Assembly (NCBI GenBank): GCA_001247695.2
Contig: LGRX02035283.1
Coordinates: 1 to 64,000 of the forward strand
Length of the DNA: 64,000 nt
Reading direction: 5' to 3'
Source: Cymbomonas tetramitiformis
Lineage: Eukaryota; Chlorophyta; Pyramimonadophyceae; Pyramimonadales; Pyramimonadaceae
This document shows, piece after piece, positions 21,063 to 33,034 of the stretch (positions are counted from its first letter, which is position 1; every line of letters starts with the position of its first letter). Position numbers and translations under genes: made by a program. The notes below the pieces were generated by a model that was not told where the DNA came from, made no database searches, and worked only from the letters and a program-made list of their open reading frames with translations.

Positions 21063-24000
21063 ATCAGCCTGAAGAAGCCACTGACGCAAGTGGCCGGGTT
21101 GAGAGTATCTCCGAAGAAGTCCTTTCCAGTCTGACATTACAGTTTCAGCAAATGGACACTCCCTCAGAGCACATCGCACAGATGCAGTCTCAGACAGCAC
21201 AGCTGAAATCACAGAAGAAGCTGTTGTTGTACAAAGGGAAAGTATTTGGACAGAGTACTCACATCTTGGTAGATCCAGGAGCTACATCGTCTTTCATCGA
21301 CAGACAGTTTGCTGCTCAGCTTGGTATAGCACCCACAGATTCTTCTTCATTCTCAGTGGGATTGGCTGGAGGAAGCCAACTACCTTGCACATCCTATCTT
21401 CCCAATGCTACATTCACGCTGGGTAAGTATAAGGACACAGAGGATTTCTACATCATTGACATGAAACCCTTCACTGTCATCCTGGGTCAAGATTGGTTGG
21501 AGAGGAGAAATCCACACATTGACTTCCAGTCCAAAAATCTGACGATCACTAGGAAGCACTCATCAGGCTCCAGTGTTCGCACAGTATTATCCAGAGTTGA
21601 ACAGACTCCAGGCTCAGATGGCCTTCCTGAAATGGAAATGGTCAGTGCCACCACCATGAGAAAGCACCTACGTCGTATTCGATCCAGTGGTTCGGCTGAA
21701 GAAGCCGTAGCTTATCTCTTCTTTCTCTCAGAGGTCGATGGTGAACTGGTCTTCGCAGCAGCAGACTCAGACACCACTATGGAAGACCCAGAGGTCACAG
21801 CAGCACGTGATCAAATGAGGGAAGACTTTTCAGAAATATTCCAGGAGGATCTTCCAGCTGGTCATAGGCCAGAACGGTTTGAAGGTGGTTATCATCGAAT
21901 CAACATTGAACCTGGGCACAAGCCGCCATCGCAGCCAGTTCGTACAATACCAGTGCCCATGATGGAAGAGCTCAAACGACAGATCATTAAATATGTCGAC
22001 TTGGGTATCCTTCGTCCGTCATCATCTCCATATGGATGTCCTATCATTTTCGCTCCTAAGCCAGGTGGGAAGTGGAGGATGTGCTGTGATTATCGAGCCC
22101 TTAATAACATCACAATTAAGGACACGTATCCATTGCCACCTCACGACACCCTTCTTGAACAGCTAAAAGGTGCACGATGGTTTAGCAGATTTGACTTCAA
22201 TCAGTTTTCCCATCAGATCCCTATACATCCAGATGACATTCACAAAACAGCTATTCGCACCAGATACGGTTCCTATGAGTGGACAGTTATGCCTTTCGGA
22301 TTGACTAATGCTCCTGCAACAGCTCTACGTGTAGGAAATCGGGCATTCTTCGACTTCATCGATCGGTTCCTTGTCATTTTCATGGATGATACTATCGTAT
22401 ACAGTCCGGACTTTGACAGCCACGTGAGTCATGTCCGACAGTTTCTCCAGCGTTGCAGAGAACACCAGTTCTTCATCAGGCCTTCCAAGGTGGAGTTGTT
22501 CGTCAGATCCATAGACTTTATCGGACATCACATCTCTGAAGCAGGCTTATCCATCATCGAAGACAGAATCCGAGCAGTCATGGCAATACAGCCTCCAGTG
22601 TCTTATGGTCCTACCGTTGGAAAGCAGCCTCTACGCCGTATGGCTAAAGATGGCAAGTCATCCCTTCGGTCATTCTTGGGCATGGTCGGTCAATTTAGGA
22701 GATTCATACCAAAGTTCTCCAAGATTGCCGAACCGCTCAATCGTCTCCTGAAAGATAATGCAGAGTTTGTCTGGGAATCTGAGCAGTAGCAGGCATTTGA
22801 TAACCTCAAAAGTGCCATCTGCAATGCTCCAGTACTACAGCTTCCAGATCAGAAACTGCCATCTATTATGGAGGTCGATGAATCAGGCACACACGTTGGT
22901 CAAGTGATACTCCAGGATCAAGGAAAAGGTATGAAGCCATGTGGCTATCGCAGCGTCACTCTCTCCGATACACAGAGAGGTTGGCCTATTCCTGAGATCG
23001 AGCTATTTGCCATTGTGGAGGGCTTCCGATTCTTTCGCCACATCTTGTTGGGAGCTCCTGAGACTATTGTACGCTCAGATCATCAGCCACTGGTTTATTT
23101 CCAGTCTAAATCCACACTAAGCCCTAAACAGGCGAGGTGGTTGGATGAGCTCTCCGAGTACAACTTCCGAATAGAGCATATTTCTGGCGAGAAGAATAAG
23201 GTTGCAGACGCACTCACTCGTATCTCTGCACTCTTTGAACTCACTGATTGTCTGCAACATATAGACATCAGCGAGGTTCCAGTCATGCCATCTGCAGATC
23301 CTACATTCATTGCTCTTATATCTTCTTCATCAGCTCATCAGCTTCACGACATCATTATATCCCAGTATGATCGTGACACATTGCACAAACTATATTGGCT
23401 AAGCCGACATCATCGACTTCATCACAGTCAGTCAGCAGCTACAGCTTCGAGCTCATTCAGGGGTTGATCTATCGCAAGACCATATATGGCAGACAGCTGT
23501 ACATTCCACCTACAGCCAAGATCCCTACAGATGACGGTGAGATCACACAGCTTCGCCACATTCTCCTTCATGAGTGCCACTCAGCCACCGTTTATGGTCA
23601 TGTAGGCAAAAATCGCATGCTTCATCTACTGCGTAGCCGATATTATTGGCCAGGAATGACGACGGCAGCCATCCAGTACATTCGGGAGTGCCCCGTTTGT
23701 CAACGCCAGAAAACGAGGCGACACAAACCTTATGGTCAGTCACATATACGATATTGTGTGCCTAAGACAAAATGGCTTGATGTGTCTCTTGACTGGATTA
23801 CTGATCTGCCTATCACCACTAATGGGCACGACAGTATATTTGTGGTAATGTGCCAATTCTCTCATCGCTGTCATCTCATTCCCTTCAGCATGACCTGGAC
23901 AGCTCAGCATACTGCTTCTATATATATGCAGCATATCTTCAAGCTCCATGGTCTTCCGAGGAACATCATCTCAGATCGAGACCCCAGATTCACCTCTACA

Positions 24001-24116
24001 TTCTGGCAGACACTGTGGAAATCTACTGGTACGAGATTGTCTATGACGTCTTCACACCATCCACAGTCGAATGCAGCCAATGAGAGGAGCCATGCCTTCA
24101 TTGAGGATATCCTCAG

Positions 24117-24201
24117 GTACTTTTCAATTTGTTGATTCATGATTCGATATTCACCATCCTCTGGTTTATAAACTGATTAGATGGTATTTTTTCATCCACA
24201 G
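24117..24201 (+). other. 85-bp GT-AG intron within pol of element 1
   Basis: CTCAG|GTACTT at the 5' side and TCCACAG|GTGTTG at the 3' side. Without removal the integrase frame ends after ...RYFSIC. Removal joins EDILR to CCCNDTSANSWEDKLPLVEF, restoring the typical integrase sequence. Element 2 has a 77-bp counterpart at the same codon. The lengths differ by 8, yet each restores the frame. Confidence 0.85.
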
Positions 24202-24646
24202 GTGTTGTTGCAATGATACTTCAGCCAATTCGTGGGAGGACAAGTTGCCTCTGGTGGAGTTTGCAATTAACAACACAGTTTCTGCATCTACTGGTTATTC
24301 ACCATTCTATCTCGACTCGATGGCGCAGCCACTTTCGCCTGATGACCTGGCAATCACTATTCCGCCAGAAGCTCCTGTTCCAATACAAAATGCTATTCGA
24401 GATCATTTTGACCAGTACTCGGCTGTACATGCCAATGCGGTAGACAACATTTCCCGAGCAGCAGAAATTAGCCAAGCCAGATTCAATAAGACTCACATGC
24501 CCCGGCAATATGCAGTAGGGCAAAAAGTTCTTTTACGGACCGAGTTTATCCAATGGACTGGTTTGACAGAGGCAGGCAGACACTTCAAGCAGCCATATAT
24601 TGGGCCGTTTACTATATCCAAAGTGCTAAGCCATGGGCGTGCATAC

Positions 24647-26511
24647 GGCTAGGGGTTTTTTTGGGAAGAATTTTAGAGCCATTTGGGAAGAATTTGACAT
24701 TGGTTCTTTTTGGGAAGAATGATGAGAACTGACTCATGCGTGCGTGCTTATACGTGACACTGACGCGCATGAGTCGCCGCACGGTGGGATTTATACTGGC
24801 CATACCAGCCTGAAAAGGTCCAACGCAACGCAACGGCAAACTCTCGCTATAGCCGATGTGGCGCAATAGCATTCACATCTTGGATACATTACGTGATACA
24901 TTAGTCACGAGAGAAACGTTGGAAATGTAAATTCATTAATCTTCACCGTGAACTGAAAATGTAGCAATATCTGCATTCAATCGTGCGTACCCGCGAAAAA
25001 GTCGCAGTGGGGTACGCCACAATGGGGTGTATGGCATATGACTGCATTTTTGTACGGTATGTCATTTTGAGACGCAAAAGATTTGGTTGGTTTTTGACAG
25101 ATTCACCTCGCGGCATGCGTATGATGCTCGCAGTGTCACTGTCCCATTTTACAGCAGATGTCGCTTTGAGCATTTTGCGATGTACAGATGCTATTTGTTA
25201 ACTATGCAATTTCAACTTAACGCGGAACGCGCTCTCCCTCGCAGTGAGACCCTGTACAGCCAGGCGAAGATTTCTAAGATTATGTGTTCATCTAAGTAAC
25301 TTATTCCTATCTAATATTATCACAGATTTCTACTGAGTCCGTGGGTATCCGCATCGCGGAGAATGATAACCGCTTTCGTTACTTTTGGAAGTCCCGAAAA
25401 ACCTAAAATCCCGCTCACTATACCCACATGCACGCGCCAGCCCTTAGCGAGATTTGTGGTTGGCCGTTCAGACTGTACGAAATGATGTTGAAAGATAACA
25501 CATATGACATAATATTTTGGTAAACGGTTCCCTCATCCGCTGTGCATGCTTGCTTGCAAGCGAGCGCGCGGATGAGGGACGAAACCCTAGCGGAAACGTG
25601 GACGCGGTGGACATCCGCGTTTTTGCTAGGGTTGACAGCGCGCTGTCAGATGCTAAAAAAGTGTTTGCTATGCGTATATGATATGCGTGGTACGCTTGTG
25701 CTATGCATGATGCTTTCATGCGGTGCGTATGTCGAGCCTTTCACTCGATGCGTGCCCAATGACCCCCTCCCTTGCGCGGCGTCCCAGATCCCATAATGTG
25801 CACGGATCTCGCGCGCGCAAAAAATATGTTGTTCCTAACACGCCCAACAATAAGTATGCTAAGTTTCGATGCTTGAGGTCTCTCTCTCAGACCTCTACCT
25901 CACGCTGCTGGAAAGTGACTTACGGGGTCACGTAAGTCACTGTCCAGCAGCGTGAGGTAGACGTCTGAGAGAAAACACCTGAGCGGACAGAGGTTTGTTC
26001 GACGTGAGCACGTGACGGAGCGGAGGCTAGACACGTCATCATACCACGGATATACGAATGGAAAATATAAAAATTAAATTTCACCAACCAATATTTTGGT
26101 GAATATAAACCTTTGGTATATACACTACATCACGGCCAGATTATTGGCTGGGGAAAAATGATTCCCGCAAGACTTTTGGTTATTGGTCATCCAGACCACA
26201 GGCTAACATGACCTGGAAGCTATCTTCCTGGAATCGTAAAATGTTTATAAATATATATGGTATTTTGTCTATTGTACGATTTATACTCATCGTGGCAAAA
26301 TGTTATGTTATGAGGACTGAGAGTGTCACTCGACTGTCACAGAGGGAAACCAGATTTCAACTTGAATTGTCCAGTGTGCCACACACTCATACGCGTGAAT
26401 ATATGTCGCGTGCGTCACGCATGAGTCATTGTCAAAAATCTTCCCAAAAATGACCCATGTCACAATTCTTCCCAAATGGCTCTAAAATTCTTCCCCAAAA
26501 AGACTTTTTCC
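24647..26511. mobile_element. Non-autonomous Mutator-like element in pol of element 1
   Basis: A 1,865-bp insertion flanked by a perfect 9-bp duplication CGTGCATAC (24638-24646, 26512-26520), the size usual for Mutator-like elements. Terminal inverted repeats of about 70 bp share GGGAAGAATTTTAGAGCCAT and TTGGGAAGAATT. The uninterrupted site is seen in element 2 at about 52612. No transposase is encoded. A near-perfect palindrome lies at 25883-25972. The Mutator-like transposase at 59-62 kb is a possible source of activity, though its own termini were not matched. Confidence 0.92.
25883..25972. repeat. 90-bp near-perfect hairpin
   Basis: Arms of about 42 bp pair with few mismatches: TCTCTCAGAC, CTACCTCACGCTGCTGGA and AGTGACTTACG on the left, with their complements on the right, around a loop of a few bases. 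It would fold as long double-stranded RNA or extrude as a cruciform. It lies inside the Mutator-like insertion. Confidence 0.85.
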
Positions 26512-26805
26512 CGTGCATACGAGTTAGATTTCGGAGACCTCGATATCCGTATCCATCCGGTACAGCCTGTATCCAGAATAGAGCTGTATAACGACTCGAT
26601 CCAAGCACCTTTGCCTCTGCCACAGATGATCACCGAAGAAGGGCAACCACTGTTTGAGATAACACATATACTCTCAGATAAGATCACTAGAGGTGTCAAG
26701 TACTACTTAGTGCGATATGCAGGCTACGGCCCTGAGCATGACACCTGGGCCAAAGCCACAGAGCTGACCAATGCAGCAGACATGATAGCTGCCTATGAAG
26801 GCTAA

Positions 26806-27903
26806 ACATTATATTAAGCCTGATGCCCTTACTTCTTGTAATATATACTAATACATGTCGATCATCTATATACCTTGCTCTTTATTTTATCATTATGTTG
26901 CATAGAAGCGGGAAATTGATCCTTCCTTGCTAAAGGTGTAGTGAGCCTTGTACAAAATCATACCCTTGCACAGATACGCACACATGCGAGATATCATATC
27001 TGTGGATAAATAAAAACTGCTAAATGCTGCCTTTGCCAAGACCGTGGTTAGTCATCGGATTCTGTGGCCAGTCATCCGAAGCTACCGGAGACATCGACTG
27101 AGGTAGACGGAGTTGTGATCCTAAGTTATGCCTGACAAACATAACTAAAATAAATTTCACATTAGTACGTGGCGAATCCACTCTCACTCATCGCGACAGA
27201 TGTTCGTCAAAGCGTGCGTACTGGACCAATAATTCAGGAGTTGAGCAGACCGGGTAAAGGATTATAAGTCCAATCCCGTTAAGCAGGGCCACTCCGTTTG
27301 CATTAAAACAAGCCCCCGGTGAAATAACTCCGGAAACATCCAAAGGGCTCCCCATGACCTCCTGTGAACCTCCGAAGTTGCTTCAGGAGGGGAGGAAGGG
27401 TTGGGTGCACAATATATAATAACTGTGGAAACGAACAGCAAACGATCAGTTATATATATATATATAAGGCCGAGAATCGTGCGATTATAAATTGTTAAAT
27501 CGTGGGATCATCGTTCGCAAAAGCGACGACGGCTAGCGCAAATAATCCGTAACGTAAACCTCGGATACCTTGAATCGTCACTCTGAAACACGATACGTGT
27601 GGATCAATCAGTAATCCAGCGTCAATCTGTATCACGAAACGCAATTCATTGAACCTTGAATCGTCACTCTGCAATACGATACGCAATTCATGGGGGCTAC
27701 ATCCTAAGAACTGTAAGGCTACTGCCTAAGGTGAGGGACTAAAGTGGACTCAGTTCCCCCCAATATCCTAAAAACACCATGAGGGACGCCTCAAATCGGT
27801 GTAAGAAGACTGGTACCAGCAGAAGCAACAACAACAAAGACATCAAAGACATATACAAAGGTATGCCCGTTGTGAGGTCACAACTCTTTTAAGAGGGGAG
27901 ATC
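26806..27903 (+). other. 3' untranslated region and polypurine tract of element 1
   Basis: 1.1 kb of AT-rich non-coding sequence with two direct copies of CCTTGAATCGTCACTCTG (about 27568 and 27652) and a TA microsatellite near 27450. It ends in the purine tract AAGAGGGGAGATC directly before the 3' LTR, the priming site for plus-strand DNA. Element 2 has the same tract before 53842. Confidence 0.8.
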
Positions 27904-28505
27904 TGTCAGGGTTATGACCGATGACACATGTGTCATACATGTCATACATGGCATACATGTCATACCTGTCAGACATGTCATACCATGTCATGTCATGTCG
28001 AGTCATGGCATATATTATAATGACAGACAGTCGTCAGTACGGTCGACTATGACTGTACATGTCATCGAGATGATAAGTCACATCATCTGTCATTTATTCA
28101 AGGAAAGACTTGAATGACACCTGTCATCGAGAGGCCGTATGTCGGACTCGAGGATGGCGAAGCAAGATACTATCTTGAAGTACCGAACGGTTCGGAGAAG
28201 AAATCATCTTCGCTTCTAGCATGTGCGGAACAAGCATGCGGGTACGTCATATGGCGAACGCATCATTCGTTCTGCCGATACCAGTCGTTCAACCAATGCC
28301 TCGGGTTCACAACCCAATAGCGGTACCATCTGCGAGATGGGAGGCATTCGGTAAAGATGAGCTAGCGTTGTGCTAGAGCAGTATCTTCTGACGAAATCTG
28401 CACTCATCACCCGCTCATAAGCTGTGCGCGTGTTACTGTTCAATAACACCTGCACTATCTTATTATATCATATATATCTTAAGGCTCGCGACAGCGTCCT
28501 TATCA
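27904..28505 (+). repeat. 3' LTR of element 1
   Basis: 602 bp, TG...CA, nearly identical to 15811-16403. It is followed by TSD copy TTTAT. Confidence 0.95.
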
Positions 28506-28604
28506 TTTATCCTCGACGACCCGCCGCAACTCGCAAGCCGTCGCCCACACCGTTAGCCTCGCCTCGCATTTTCCACCTCACCTTGTCTCTATAGTCATTT
28601 CATC

Positions 28605-29631
28605 ATGGGTACTTCTACTAGATCACACACTGCGGCCGCACGCCGCTCACTGGTTACCATTTTCGACGATGCCGCAGCCCGACATGCAACCACACCGGCC
28701 ACTCCTACGGTTGCGGCTGCGCCGGCTGCCCAATCGGCAGGGGCACTGTTCCTCGACGCGGTCAAGCGTCTGGCAAAGGAATCCTTCGACGAGCGCGCCG
28801 CCAAGCTCGTCATCAAGAAGGTGTACGACGACAAACATGGACGTTTTGATGGTACGGAATCGAACGTCAGCTCCGTTTTCGCCCATCTGGTACTGGCATT
28901 ACGGGACATTTTCGTCACTGAGGAGTCCGCGTTTTCTTCTCTGTTCGACCTGGAGGATGCCACACTGCCCGTTCGCGCCGAGGCGAACAAACTACTACTA
29001 TTTTCGACACTGGAATTCATCGTCGCTCCGGTGTCGGACGCCCGCGGCAGACTGGATGGAGTCTTCGGCGGAGACACACCCGTTTGATGGGAAACGGATG
29101 TTGCTGGAGATCGCCAGAATGCTTCTGGATTCCGGCGGACCCTTTCAGGGCACCGCAGACCTTCTGGCCATCAAGATCAACCAGTTCGACCCGTCGCGGG
29201 CTATCGCCGCCTTTAACGCCGCTCTCCGGTCCGCTCGACGGAAGAGCACCCTCGACGACATGGAGGTCAAGTCCCTGTTCATCAAGTCCCTCGACCCGGT
29301 TTTCTACGCCCCGGTCGTCAACCGGCTTCTGTTGCACGACCAACGTGCGGCGGAGTCCCTTGCCACCATTCAGCAATGGACCCGTGAGTGCTACGCACAA
29401 AGCGGGACGGATACGCACGTCCCGCCTGCTGCGCGCACGTTCTCCGCCCTCACCCTGACTGGGCAGGGCGACGACGAGGACTTCAAGACCGTCTTCAGCG
29501 AGCTCCGCGACCAGCTCTTCGACATGAAGAAAGAGATCAAGGCCCTTCACACCCGTATCGACGACACGAAGGGCTTCACGCCCCGCAACGACAAGAAGAA
29601 CGCCATCGGACGCGGTGGGCATCACTTCTGA
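28605..29631 (+). pseudogene. Gag-like ORF of element C (one frameshift)
   Basis: Reading frame 28605-29087 (starting MGTSTRSHTAAARRS) continues in another frame to 29631 after a slip near 29050-29085. Together they make about 340 residues: an Ala/Thr-rich start, a helical middle (LFLDAVKRLAKESFDERAAK; MLLEIARMLLDSGGPF) and a C-terminal coiled-coil-like piece (LRDQLFDMKKEIKALHTRI). GC content is higher than in the adjacent chromovirus. There is no zinc knuckle. Its position just 3' of the putative LTR at 15340 (after removing element 1) suggests a retroelement gag. A host gene is the alternative. Nothing downstream resembles pol, so element C is truncated. Confidence 0.45.
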
Positions 29632-29963
29632 AAGTATTTTCTTATGTTTTCTTAAGTTTTCTTAAGTTTTCTTAAGTTTTTCTTAAGTTTTCTCAAGTTT
29701 TCGATATAAACCCACACTATGCATATTTAAATCGGTACAGTTAGCTATTGGCCGACAGTATACTTAAGAATTATACTTAAGAGAACTTAAGAAAATGTAA
29801 GTACGTGGAAGCTTCTTGGTAGGAAAATGTTGTCCACATGGCTCAAGGATAACTTAAGAAAACTTAAGAATCTTATCCAAATGTAAGCACGTGATTGGCT
29901 GGAATGTAGGAGATATGCACACGTGTAAGAAAGCTAGATGCTGGATATTTAAAGAAAAATGAC
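29632..29963. repeat. CTTAAG-rich region
   Basis: TTTTCTTAAG repeats in tandem at 29636-29700 and appears as AACTTAAGAAAACTTAAGAA near 29850. The 6-bp palindrome CTTAAG recurs about ten times in 300 bp and also opens each unit of the following minisatellite. Confidence 0.7.
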
Positions 29964-30668
29964 ACCCAATGACACTTAAGCAAAATGACCGATGACACAC
30001 ACCCCACCCACCGATGACACACACCCCACCCCTGTGACACCCAGAAAAAATGATGACACCCCACCTATCACATAACAAGAAAAATGACCGAGTAAACCCA
30101 CCTACCCTATCACATAGCAAAAATGATGATGACACACACCCCACCCCTATCACACTTAAGCAAAATGACCGTGACACCACCCTATCACACTTAGCCAAAT
30201 GACGATGACACACACCCCACCTATCACTTAAGCAAAATGACCGATGACACCCACCCACCCTATGACACTTAAGCAAAATGACCGATGACACACCCCACCC
30301 TATGGCATAAGCAAAATGACGTGGCCACACACCCCCACCCTATCCCACTTAAGCAAAATGACCCATTAATACCCACACACCCTATGACACTTAAGCAAAA
30401 TGACCATTGACACCCCCACCCCACCCCTATGACACTTAAGCAAAATGACCGATGACACACACCCTAGGCATAAGCAAAATGACCGATGGCACACACCCTA
30501 TGACACTTAAGACAAATGACCGATGACACCCACCCCACTCTATCACTTAAGACAAATGACCGATGACACACACCCCACCCTATCACACTTAAGCAAAATG
30601 ACCGATGACACACACCCCATCCTACCACACTTAAGAAAATGACAGATGTCACATCCCCTACCCTATGA
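29964..30668. repeat. ~40-bp minisatellite, ~17 units
   Basis: Units contain CACTTAAGCAAAATGACCGA and TGACACACACCCCACCCTAT, with much length variation (about 30-46 bp). The minus-strand Cys/His/Ser-rich ORFs are repeat artefacts. Confidence 0.9.
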
Positions 30669-30896
30669 CCAAGTGTAAACATAATGATACATACGTCGTA
30701 ATGCGATTGGCTCAAACTAACAATGAACAACATATCCAAACTAATGTGCATGCAGCCTGCCACACGCACGAACACCTAACAAGCAACGGATAAGATTAGC
30801 AAGCTAAGCAACCATACAGTCTTCGAAAGGTGCTCCATGTCCTGCATCCATCTCCTGCAAACAAGTCAAGCAAACAATTAGTAAGCGCACAATCAT

Positions 30897-32530
30897 GTGA
30901 CCCTCAAGCACCCCTCAAATGACTGCCCACGACAAAGCTGTCATGGGCAGTGACTGTGGGCCGTGTTGGGGGGCATAAGGTGAGGCGTGTGACCCCCAAG
31001 CACCCCTCAGATCACTGCCCATGACATAGTTGTCACAGGCAGTGACTGTGGACCGTGTCGGGGGGCATAATAAGGTGAGGCGTGTGACCCCCAAGCACCC
31101 CTCAGATCACTGCCCATGACAAACCGGACTAAGCTGTTACGGGCGGTGATTGTGGGCCGTGTGGGGGGGCATGAGGTGAGGCGTGTGACCCCCAAGCACC
31201 CCTCATATCACTGCCCATGACATAGCTATCACTGGCGGTGATTGTGGGCCGTGTGGGGGAGCATAAGGTGAGGCATGCGACCCCCAAGCACTCCTCAAAT
31301 CACTGCCCATGACACAACCGTCCCGGGCAGTGACTGTGGGCTGTGTCGGGGGGCATACGGTGAGACGTGTGACCCCCATGCACCCCTCAAATCACTGCCC
31401 ACGACACACCTGTCACGGGCAGTGATTGTGGGCCGCGTTGGGGGGCATACGGTGAGGCGTATGGCCCCCAAGCACCCCTCAGATCACTGTCCATGACGTA
31501 ACTGTCACGGGCAGTGACTGTGGGCCGTGTCGGGGGGCATAAGGTGAGGCGGGTGACCCCCAAGCACCCATCATATCACTGCCCATAACATAGTTATCAC
31601 AGGCGGTGATTGTGGGCCGTGTGGGGGAGCATAAGGTGAGGCGTATGACCCCCGATCACCCCTCAAATCACTACCCATGACACAATTGTCACGGGCAGTG
31701 ATTGTGGGCCGTGTTGAGGGGCATAAGGTGAGGCGTGTATCCCCCAAGCACCCCTCACATCACTGCCCACGGCACAGCTGTCACGATCAGTGAATGTGGG
31801 CCGTGTTGGGGGGCATACGGTGAGACGTGTGACCCCGAAGCACCCCTCAGATCACTGCCCATGTCACAGGTGTCACGGGCAGTGATTGTGGGCCGTGTGG
31901 GGGGAGCATAAGCTAGGTGAGGCGTGTGACCCCCAAGCACCCCTCAAATCACTGCCCATGACACAATTGTCACTGGCAGTGACGGTGGGCCGTGTTGGGG
32001 GGCATACGGTGAGGCGTGTGACCCCCATGCACCCCTCATATCACTGCCCACGACAAAGCTGTCACGGGCAGTGACTGTGGGCCGTGTGGGGGGGCATAAG
32101 GTGAGGCGTGTGACCCCCAAGCACCCCTCAGATCACTGCCCACAGCACGGCCGTCACGGTCAGTGATTGTGGGCCGTGTCGGGGGGCATAAGGTGAGACA
32201 GTGTGTGACCTCCAAGCACCCCTCAGATCACTGCCCACGACACATGTGTCACGGGCAGTGATTGTGGGCCGTGCGGGGGGGGCATAAGGTGAGGCATGTG
32301 ACTCCCAAGCACCCCTCAGATCACTGCCCATGACAAAGCCGTCATGACTAGTGATTGTGGGCCATGTAAGGGAGCATAAGGTGAGGCGGGTGACCCCCAA
32401 GCACCCCTCAGATCATTGCCCACGACAAACCGGACTAAGCTGTTACGGGCGGTGATTGTCGGCCGTGTGGGGGGGGCATGGTGAGGCGGGTGACCCCCAA
32501 GCACCATCAAGATCTACTGCCCATAACATA
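30897..32530. repeat. 93-bp satellite array, block 1
   Basis: About 17 tandem units of ~93 bp. Each contains GTGGGCCGTGTTGGGGGGCA, GTGAGGCGTGTGACCCCCAA, GCACCCCTCAGATCACTGCC and a palindromic junction in which TCACTGCCCATGACA pairs with TGTCACGGGCAGTGA across 4-6 bases. Some units have a longer spacer (ACCGGACTAAGC). The palindrome is preserved by compensating changes in several units. Confidence 0.93.
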
Positions 32531-32545
32531 GTTATCATGGGTATA

Positions 32546-33034
32546 TGAGAACGCTATGGATAGTGGACCGCGATCTCGTGAGCCAACAACCCTCTTAACA
32601 CGCAACTCCCGACCCATGGGCATCCACAACAACCCACCACAAAACATACCTCGGGTTACAGGCGCGTGCCCGGGGAGCTTTCCCCACATATTGAACATCC
32701 CAACCTTCTACAACCGGGCGCCTTGCCACCATGATGCACACCGTCGCCCATACGGTACCGCCCACTATCACATGGAGCCCCTAAGGATCCATCACACCGC
32801 ACCATATATATTCAGTGTGCCCAACCCACATGCGCCCACGTTCCGCCGCACCGACCCGAAACAACCACATACATCCTACCGGCCACACCCCCATATGGTC
32901 GCGTGTCAGAGGAGCTGTCCTCACACCGCACCATATATATTAAGTGTGCCCAACCCACATGCGCCCACGTTCCGCCGCACCGACCCGAAACAACCACATA
33001 CATCCTACCGGCCACACCTTCTTATGGTCGCGTG
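32546..33034. repeat. Copy 1 of segmental duplication plus 128-bp units
   Basis: TGAGAACGCTATGGATAGTG and about 400 bp that follow are duplicated at 34257. The 3' part holds two units of the 128-bp satellite (CAGTGTGCCCAACCCACATG...). It is embedded between two blocks of 93-bp satellite. Confidence 0.88.

Larger units (their letters stand above)
21063..26805 (+). pseudogene. pol: Pol polyprotein of element 1 (interrupted)
   Basis: Domains in order: aspartic protease with LVDPGATSSFID (Pro replacing the usual Ser in D-S/T-G) near 21270; reverse transcriptase with LNNITIKDTYPLP and the FMDDTIVYS active site near 22380; RNase H from about 22860; integrase with an H2C2 zinc finger (about 23570-23710) and DDE core (SLDW, SDRDPRF, NERSH); C-terminal chromodomain (FEITHIL to HDTWAKATEL) ending at 26805. 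Defects: a TAG at 22787 where element 2 has CAG, a single-base loss near 23380, and a 1,865-bp insertion at 24647. An intron-like segment (24117-24201) interrupts the integrase region and is treated separately. The chromodomain places it in the chromovirus branch of Ty3/Gypsy. In chromoviruses this domain can direct integration into marked chromatin. Confidence 0.93.
15811..28505 (+). mobile_element. Ty3/Gypsy chromovirus, element 1 (full length)
   Basis: A complete LTR retrotransposon of 12,695 bp. The LTRs at 15811-16403 and 27904-28505 both begin TGTCAGGGTTATGACC and end CCTTATCA. They differ by about five substitutions and a 9-bp indel, so insertion was recent. The flanking 5-bp duplication TTTAT (15806-15810, 28506-28510) is perfect. 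Internal order: primer site, 3.28-kb leader, gag, then pol (protease, RT, RNase H, integrase, chromodomain). Pol carries one nonsense codon, one frameshift and a 1.87-kb Mutator-like insertion, so this copy cannot be autonomous. Confidence 0.96.

Noticed and set aside
28595..29625. Minus-strand ORFs antisense to the gag-like gene
   Set aside because: High GC and codon bias of the + strand frame open the antisense; the + frames start with an ATG after a leader and show helical protein-like sequence.
29854..30775. Cys/His/Ser-rich minus ORFs resembling a metal-binding protein
   Set aside because: They are the translation of the 40-bp minisatellite, with length variation breaking any constant frame.
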